64,000 nucleotides of DNA from Cryptomeria japonica. Its lineage: Eukaryota; Streptophyta; Pinopsida; Cupressales; Cupressaceae. Position numbers and translations under genes: made by a program. The notes under the pieces were generated by a model that did not search any database, had not been told where the DNA came from, and saw nothing but the letters and a program-made list of their open reading frames with translations. The stretch covers positions 878,175,594 through 878,239,593 of the forward strand of contig NC_081409.1 in NCBI RefSeq assembly GCF_030272615.1, read 5' to 3'. Shown here piece by piece: positions 57,761-64,000 of this stretch. Position 1 is the first letter of the stretch. Every line of letters begins with the position of its first letter.

Positions 57761-59401
57761 CCCCCCCTATAGAAAAACTCATGTCCCATGAGGGGACTCC
57801 AACTCTGTACTATGAATACACACCTGATAAACCTACAAAGAATGGATAAAAACTAGAACATAATGACACATTAGACCAAAAAGGAGTACCGATCACCATA
57901 ACACTTGGTGCATACCAAGAATTGCTTTGTGGTGCTTGCACTTGCACCCTCTACAAAACTTGTTTAGTCTCTTCCTTTTGTATCTGCCCCTTAACACCTG
58001 CATTTACATTTTCTTTGTTTATCTTGTCCTACACAAAACTAAACATAACTTATCCAATCATTACCCCTGCAAACAAATCATTATTTTCAACCTTCTCTAT
58101 CCTTGAATTGGTTGCAACTTCCTCATCCTTGAGTAGTGTCTTCTTACCAAACATAACTATTTTACTCTTACCCTTTACATCATCATTCATTGGAATTAGA
58201 GTATACCTAACCCATCCTTTTCAATAGCATAAGTGTTCCTCCTACCAACATAACAAGTATCGTTAGGTAAAAGTACAAACTTGTGTCTCACTTTTATAAA
58301 GGAAAAGGCTAACAACAACAAAACAGTTCAACTTCAATGGCACAAAAGTGATATTTCTATTTGTTATTTGAAGATGATGTAAAGTGATGAAATGTGTAAA
58401 ATTGGATGAAGTTTATGCCTATTATTTAAAAAAAAAAATTGGAACAAGAATTGATATGTTTTTTTAATTATTAAACTCATTTTTTCAATTATTGAAAAAT
58501 ATTGCAAATCAAAGGTTTCACCTCCCACCACAAAACTATATGTAAATAATCTTGTTTTCCTTTTATTTTGAAATATATTTTAGATGATATCCATAGCCAA
58601 TGGAGAAAAAATTAATTTTATTTCGATGTATATTTTCACCATTATAACAATTCAAATTTGAAGTTTCCCGAAATTGACAGTTTTCGTCTCCCACCAAATT
58701 TCCCGGATCAAAACTATAGAAATCCCAAAAAAAATTATATATTCTTGAAGAGGACTCTCCCCTCTAGTGTTATATATAATTTTAAAAAAAATTTGATATG
58801 CTTAAATATTTTTTTTGTTTTTTCCCAAATCAGAGTCTTCTCGATGGTTAATATACCTACCTATAGTATTTTGTAATTTTAATACACTAATTCTAATTGA
58901 AATTGTATAAAAATTATATGTCAATGTTCCTCACTCCGAGCTCTTGAAAAGGGTATTTTAAGTTTTAAAATAAAAATAAAATTTGATGGTCAAATTCTTA
59001 GTAGAACTTAAAAGTTTTGCAAATTGGGTGGGTTTTTGATGAGTAGGCTGCCATGTGGGATGCCACATAGGCAGCCTTGGGCGAGTGGGACTCGGCAGAG
59101 TAGGGCTTGGTCGAGTCCCCCAAGCGGAGGGACCCTCCACGAGTGGTCATGTGGGGCAGCGACCACTTGCTTCCCCACCCTTCCCGTCATACATTATTGA
59201 GGTGTTTTTTTATTTTTTTAAAAACAAAAACCAAAAAAAAAAACAATTCATAAAATCTTCAATATTGTTTCTAGGAAGTTGATTTTTTTCAAGGAAGGAG
59301 ACAATTTCTTCGAAGAGGTGATTTTTTTCAAAGGAATTAATTTTTTTCTTAAGGAGTATTCACTTGCGATTCTAGGAAAGAAAATTTCAATACTTTGTGT
59401 A
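57761..59401. other. Unassigned sequence between element M and transposase N
   Basis: 57761-58230 may be the 3' internal end of element M; a minus-strand frame there shows no known domain. 58230-59030 is AT-rich with nothing identifiable. 59034-59188 is a GC-rich patch with repeated cgagt and gcag words. 59200-59400 is A- and T-rich and leads into the transposase-like gene. Confidence 0.45.
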
Positions 59402-61441
59402 ATGAGGAATAAAAGAAATAGAGCAAAAAAATATGATCGTATAAGGGATGATTCAAAGAAAGGTCATACAAAACCTAATCAAGAGAAACTTGTTGATGTT
59501 GGGGAAGATCTTCTTGATGTTTAAGACAATGCAACTGAAGAAGCCGAAGAAATTAGTACGAGTCAACGTACAAATTTTTCTTCTATCATGAGAAATTAGA
59601 TGGAGATGAATGAGGATTCTCTTTTCAGTCAAATTTCATCTGAACACATGGTACCTGAGATCACAATTATGTTGCATTGTAAAAACATGTGGGAGGAATA
59701 TTTTGAAAAAAACTACGATCGGGAGAGCACAATTATTATTGTAAAGTTATTCAGGAAAAGAGGAATGACTCTTGTTTTGGAGTTGTTGGGTATCGATAAT
59801 AGCAAAAGCTCTAGAGGTCATGTGAAAGAAACAATAGTTAAAAATTTGCAAGATGCGTTGAACCTTATTGATACCACAAGTCGAGGAGCTGATTCAAGTG
59901 TTGTACATAGAGCATTGATAACTATGATTTATAGTAAGAGGTTGTCACATAAAAGACAAGTTACAACAATTTCTGAATTATTGCATATATCTAGAAAAAG
60001 TGTTCAAAGATATATTAGGAGGAGAAATATGTTAGATGAAAATATTGAAATGAATTGGGTAAATATTTGTAGACTTCCTCAAAAAGACAAAATTTCTAAA
60101 GATGTAAGAAGACTGGTCATCAAATATTGGACCAACCACTCCCATGTTTCTTCCAGTAGAAGGAACACTATACAGATGGAAGATGAATAGATTGGTATGA
60201 AGATTTCACATCCTAAATAGTTTTTAGATACAACACAAAGTGAACTATTTGAAGCATTCAAGGAAGAATTTTCAGATGTGAAAATATGTCAGAGAATGTT
60301 TGAGAGGTTGTGCCCTTGCTTTGTATGCATAAATAAGGTACGTGAAACTTGTTGTTGTCAAAATCATGTTGAGTTTCATTTATAATTAGATTCATATAAA
60401 AAAGATATGGTGGTACTTAATCCAGATATGGTCATCCTTGGAAGTACGACACAATTTGTGAAATCAATTTTATATGGTAAATCAGAAGATGTAGATGACT
60501 TCAATGTACAATGTATAAAAAGTACATGCATTGATTGTGGAGATTTGCAAAAATTTCCATTTCAAATTGAGAATATTGATATTTCAATGCTAGTTTTGTG
60601 GAAGAGATTTTAATATGAGACATATCGAACTAAGTCAGGAGACGAATCCAAAAAAATTGCATTGAAGGAGAGTGATTTGCCCTACCTTGAATTTATGAAG
60701 AAATTTAGTACTGTGATTTATCCACATATCCAACATTGTCATGGTGCACGATGGAAAGCTAAACAATTTCATGATTCCAAAAATTGTTTTTCACCTGGTT
60801 GTATTCTTTCAATTGTAGCTTTCTCTGAGAACTATACATTTTCCCCTCAATTGCATATTCAAGCTCAACATTTGCCCCTCAATCTCATATTCAAGCTCAA
60901 TATTATCATTCTAATCGAGTTGAAATATTTGTGCAAGTGAGCTATAGACATACACAATTTAATGTGGCTGGGGTAGAAGATTCTACTGATCGAAATGAAC
61001 GCATTATCATCAAGGAGGTTAATTTCTATATCAACAATGATAAGGTTCATGATAGGAGCTATGTAGCTCATTGTTTTGCAATGTTTTCTGAAGATCTTGT
61101 AAATCGCAGGATAAATATTTTAGAACACTAGATTTGGTTGGATGGTTGTATAGGTGAGTACATAAGTTTCAATTTATTTTAATTTATATGTAAATTTATA
61201 TTTGATTTCAATTTGATAAATTTTATTCTAAATGTTCAATTGTACATGTACATGACATACAAGTTTATGGAGCAGGACAATTTAAATTTGGAAAAGCCTT
61301 TAATTGGCTATCCATGCAACATGCTAGACACAATGTTAAGTTTATGTGGAACTTCTTTGAAAGTGGACATGGAAAAGGAGAGCACGATGGAGCAGGAGCA
61401 TGTGTGAAGCGTGCACTTCACCAACATGAACTTGCAAGTAC
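59402..61441 (+). pseudogene. Element N: decayed transposase-like gene with probable intron
   Basis: One frame runs from the ATG at 59402 to about 60880 with stops near 59522, 59597, 60188, 60218, 60383 and 60611; then an imperfect tandem duplication of about 32 bases at 60838-60900 shifts the frame. Readable motifs: a helix-turn-helix-like SELLHISRKSVQRYIRRRN near 59970, Cys-rich segments CPCFVCINK and CCCQNH near 60312-60370, VAHCFAMFSEDLV at 61070, WLDGCIG at 61135-61153 and, after a probable intron, GQFKFGKAF and WNFFESGHGKGEHDGAGACV (61350-61405). The DGC-xGQFK and SGHGKG-HDGAG words recall a transposase-like family of plants and animals; I cannot name it surely. It is cut by the LTR of I at 61441. 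Confidence 0.6.
61154..61275 (+). other. Probable intron in transposase-like gene N
   Basis: 122 bp, AT-rich, with donor gtgagt at 61154-61159 and acceptor agcag ending at 61275. Removing it joins the codons for DGCI and GQFKFG in frame, as the motif order requires. Confidence 0.6.
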
Positions 61442-61957
61442 TGTTAATTTTGTTTTCAATTTGTTTGTGTGAGATTTTGCCAAGATCAAGAGTTGAATGA
61501 AAAGTACAATAGCGAGACAAAATATTGATAGGAATAAACTGTATTCTATCAAGATGAAAATACTAATCAACTGGATCATCAATCATTACATACAATGAAT
61601 ATGAGCCTACTTATATAGGCAAGGCTATATGGATATGTGAGCACACAAACATGACATGTGGCTCAATAAGAAACAAGGGTAGGTAGGAAATGGGTGTGGT
61701 AGGTAGGAGAAACAATATAATATTCCACATGAGGTGGATCACCTACCGAAGGTAGAATTATCACTTCACAATAAGTGGATATGATAAAGTAGTAAAAAGA
61801 ACAACACCATAAAAGGTGGAAATTCTCCTACACACACTATCCCAATGTGGCACAAACACCCAAGTGTCTCATACCAAAACTACTATGAAATGCATTTCTT
61901 AAGTAAACTTAACTAAGGTGTAATAATATCCAACATGAATAATTAATTACACCAACA
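61442..61957 (-). repeat. 3' LTR of element I
   Basis: 516 bp, tgttaatttt to accaaca on the plus strand, next to a purine tract. A TATA box (tatataa on the minus strand) is at 61611-61617. It resembles H (35902-36491). The left flank agtac (61437-61441) would be the target duplication, but the other side is out of view. Confidence 0.75.
61611..61617 (-). promoter_or_regulatory. TATA box in the I LTR
   Basis: tatataa on the minus strand inside gcctatataagtagg, in the middle of the LTR, as expected for its promoter. Confidence 0.55.
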
Positions 61958-62631
61958 CCCCCCCTTAAGCACAACTTAGGGGAATTCAAGTCTACAATGC
62001 AACTAAGCAATGCAAGATGTGTCCTGACTACTAGGCCATGTTAGGTACCCATGTACAAATGCAAATGCACACAAACCAATGCAATGAAATCTCTCACAAA
62101 GTGGGGAAAGAGAGAAAAATGCAATGGGAAAAATCCCTCCCCCAAAAGAGAGATGAAAACCATATACAAAGAACTCTCATGGAAGAATGTGAGGAACAAA
62201 ACCCCATGTGAGGAAAAAGTCCCCCCATATGAGAGAAGAAGAAGAGAGACTAGGTGTCCCCCCCTCAATGTAGAATTTGCACCAATGATAGAAGCTCGAA
62301 GATGAATGAAGAAATTGTTCCATGAACATCAAACCATGTTCCTCCCCTTAGGAAGAAACAAAACTAAAGGTGTATCCATGAAGTCTCACCAATCATGAAG
62401 GTAAGATGTAGCAAAAATACTCAAGATGAATGAAGTCTCTGACAAATTGCTCAAGTGTCCCCATGTCGATGCTGAAAGATACCCCCTCCAAGGGTGGTAA
62501 ACTGATCCACACTTCTGAAAAAGGTGCTCCAAGATCTAGTGGAGAAGAAAGTAGAACAAGTCCCAAAGACTCACATGTCTCCTCTAAGCATAAATAGACC
62601 TCCTCCAAGTGTTGTACAAAAGTATCGACAA
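61958..62631 (-). other. Non-coding 3' part of element I
   Basis: Starts with the purine tract (ttaaggggggg on the minus strand). Rich in repeated purine words such as gagagaag and ccccc on the plus strand. Short frames such as 62393-62635 show no known motif. Confidence 0.5.
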
Positions 62632-63507
62632 TCAATCAACCTCGAAAGAATGATCATGTAGAGAATGCACAAGAGGGTCAGAGTGTTCCCTCTCAATAAT
62701 CAAAGAAGGATCATCTTCATCAAAGAGAAGATGAATACCATCAATGATGTCTCCCAAATCTATAATGTAGGACTCCACAAACAAACCTGCAATGTCTGTC
62801 AAGTAGGCATCCCATGAAACTGAAGCTGGAAGACATGAAATATCCTGTTGCACTAAATCACATGAAGGCAAAACTGTCACACTAGCTACATCATCAGGTG
62901 CAATAGGTGGTGAGATATCAAGAGGAGGAGATGAAATGTAAGGCTCAAGAACGGGGTCACATGTGAGAATCCCCAAGTTCAAGTGCCCAAAGTTCTCCTC
63001 AAAAGTTGAATCATCAACATAGGAAGAATCAACCTCATCAATAGGACCAAAATGTGAAAAAGAGTACAAATGAGATGCATGATCAACCACCCTAGTTGCA
63101 ATGATAGCTCTAGTCTCCAAGTCTCTAATGATAACTGAATCAGGTGTGAACTCCATAATTTTCCTAGTTTCCCCATGTGTGATTTAATAGATGGAAAGAA
63201 GATTGTTTGTCAAGTGGGGTACACACAACACATCATTGAAGGAGTTATCGCCAATGGCAATATATCCTTTCCCAATCACATCCATGTATGTATGATTGCC
63301 CATCAAAATATGTGGCATGTGGAAAGGCTCAAATGTAGAAAACATAGACTGCGAAGATGCCATATGATGAGAAGCCCCTGAATCTAGAAGCCATCTCCCT
63401 GAATCATGACTTATAGTAGCACAAAGAGATTTTCCCTTTCCTTTATCTATCCCAAAAGAGTGATCCTTTCCTTTATCCTTGTCCTTGGAAGAAGCCAATA
63501 TAGACAT
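62632..63507 (-). pseudogene. Element I gag end, protease and unknown acidic domain
   Basis: One minus-strand frame of 292 codons with a single TAA at about 63184-63186, where the context NNLLSIY and ITHGE suggests a CAA codon. First comes a Lys-rich linker, then the protease (WLLDSGASHHMASS) and the segment VLCVPHLTNNLLS as in copia elements. The next part, EFTPDSVIIRDLETRAIIAT, is the usual start of the pre-integrase region, but after HLYSFSHFG the protein becomes an acidic, Asp/Pro-rich stretch of about 130 residues with no zinc-binding head or integrase core. Its function is unknown. Confidence 0.72.
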
Positions 63508-64000
63508 TCTAGAAGGTAGGTTGATTTTCTACTTAGTGCGTATACAATGGGCCACTTGCAAAACAAGGCAAAGTGGACTTCTGATTTCAATTTACAGCTT
63601 CTCAAAATGAGATATAAGAGACTTCAACAAATAAATCTAGTGATCCAAACTGAGATCCAAGCGAAATACAAGTACCAAATAGGCCAAAAAATGACCAAAT
63701 ACTGAAAGTACAATTTCTACTCAAAATCACTGCAAACAAATGACAGATTATGAAAGTAGATGAAAAATAATGCACTTTCAAAAAAAATGGCACCTGAAAA
63801 GCAGGTCGTATGACCCCAAACGAAGCCTCTAAAGTTACAAAAATGGGGATTAGACAGGTACAGTCATGAAGATCTGCAATTTATAAAAAATCCATCCATC
63901 AAAATCAAAAAAGTCCTCCACCATTGCGAAGAGTACAAAATTCTAGCCCATTTTGAAAAAAATTGCACCAAAAAGGGAGCCAAAATGAGCAAGTTACGAC
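63508..64000 (-). other. Upstream part of element I, not resolved
   Basis: Presumably gag of element I. A weak trace of a gag C-terminus (LPSRM just before 63507) can be read, but no intact knuckle or capsid motif. The window ends here. Confidence 0.4.

Larger units (their letters stand above)
61442..64000 (-). mobile_element. Element I: 3' part of a copia-derived element lacking integrase and reverse transcriptase
   Basis: On the minus strand: gag end and protease (63507 onwards), a pre-integrase-like start, a long open acidic segment, about 650 bp of non-coding sequence, a purine tract (complement at 61958-61968) and an LTR (61442-61957). Integrase core, reverse transcriptase and RNase H are absent between protease and LTR. 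The 5' end lies beyond the window. Inserted in gene N. Confidence 0.75.

Noticed and set aside
61213-61407. 64-codon frame over the second exon of N
   Set aside because: The frame with the SGHGKG motif is another one; this is a shadow that crosses the probable intron.
62041-62305. Frames on both strands in the 3' part of element I
   Set aside because: Purine-rich non-coding sequence; no motif in either frame.

Overview
The window looks like plant nuclear DNA from a large, repeat-rich genome. A gymnosperm is my best guess, from the deep nesting of decayed LTR retrotransposons, very long LTRs and an AT-rich background; this is inference, since no host gene fixes the species. I see no intact host gene, no tRNA or rRNA gene and no CRISPR array. 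The only trace of a host-type gene is a decayed PPR-like fragment (29650-29863 and 34664-34880).

Layout. 694-22289: an old Ty3-type chromovirus on + (A), with a truncated 5' LTR and a 3' LTR at 20767-22289. It is split by two later insertions: B (2643-10237, +, TSD caact) in gag and C (14052-20689, -, flanked by aaaaa) in the chromodomain. 22290-23722: the 3' end of a third element of the B/C type (D, +). 23723-29112: a Ty1/copia element on - (E) that has lost its 3' end. 29113-29563: the 3' tail and LTR of another LTR element (F). 29864-34663: a nearly complete copia element on - (G, 229-bp LTRs, TSD ttatat) inside the PPR-like remnant. 34881-37414: AT-rich sequence with one LTR-like block (H). 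37415-56126: a LINE on - (J), broken by a short LTR element with no recognisable gene (K, 38504-40789, TSD catca) and by a 13-kb Tekay/Del-like Ty3 element on + with 4.1-kb LTRs (L, 42133-55247). 56127-57760: an LTR related to that of A, on - (M). 59402-61441: a decayed transposase-like gene with a probable intron (N). 61442-64000: the 3' part of a copia-derived element on - that lacks integrase and reverse transcriptase (I).

The most notable content is the B/C/D group. These elements have proper LTRs, an initiator-Met primer site and polypurine tracts, but no protease, integrase or reverse transcriptase. Instead they carry two proteins of their own: ORF1, a long coiled coil followed by several CCHC zinc knuckles, and ORF2, about 1,100 codons, with a conserved N-terminal region, a charged and acidic middle and a coiled-coil C-terminus. 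ORF2 is recognisably related in B and C, and its tail also in D, although the LTRs differ. The LTRs of B, C, D and copia element E share a leader-like block and the primer site, so an E-like copia element is a plausible source of the missing enzymes (inference). The U3 part of B holds 13 copies of ACCGAG in about 320 bp.
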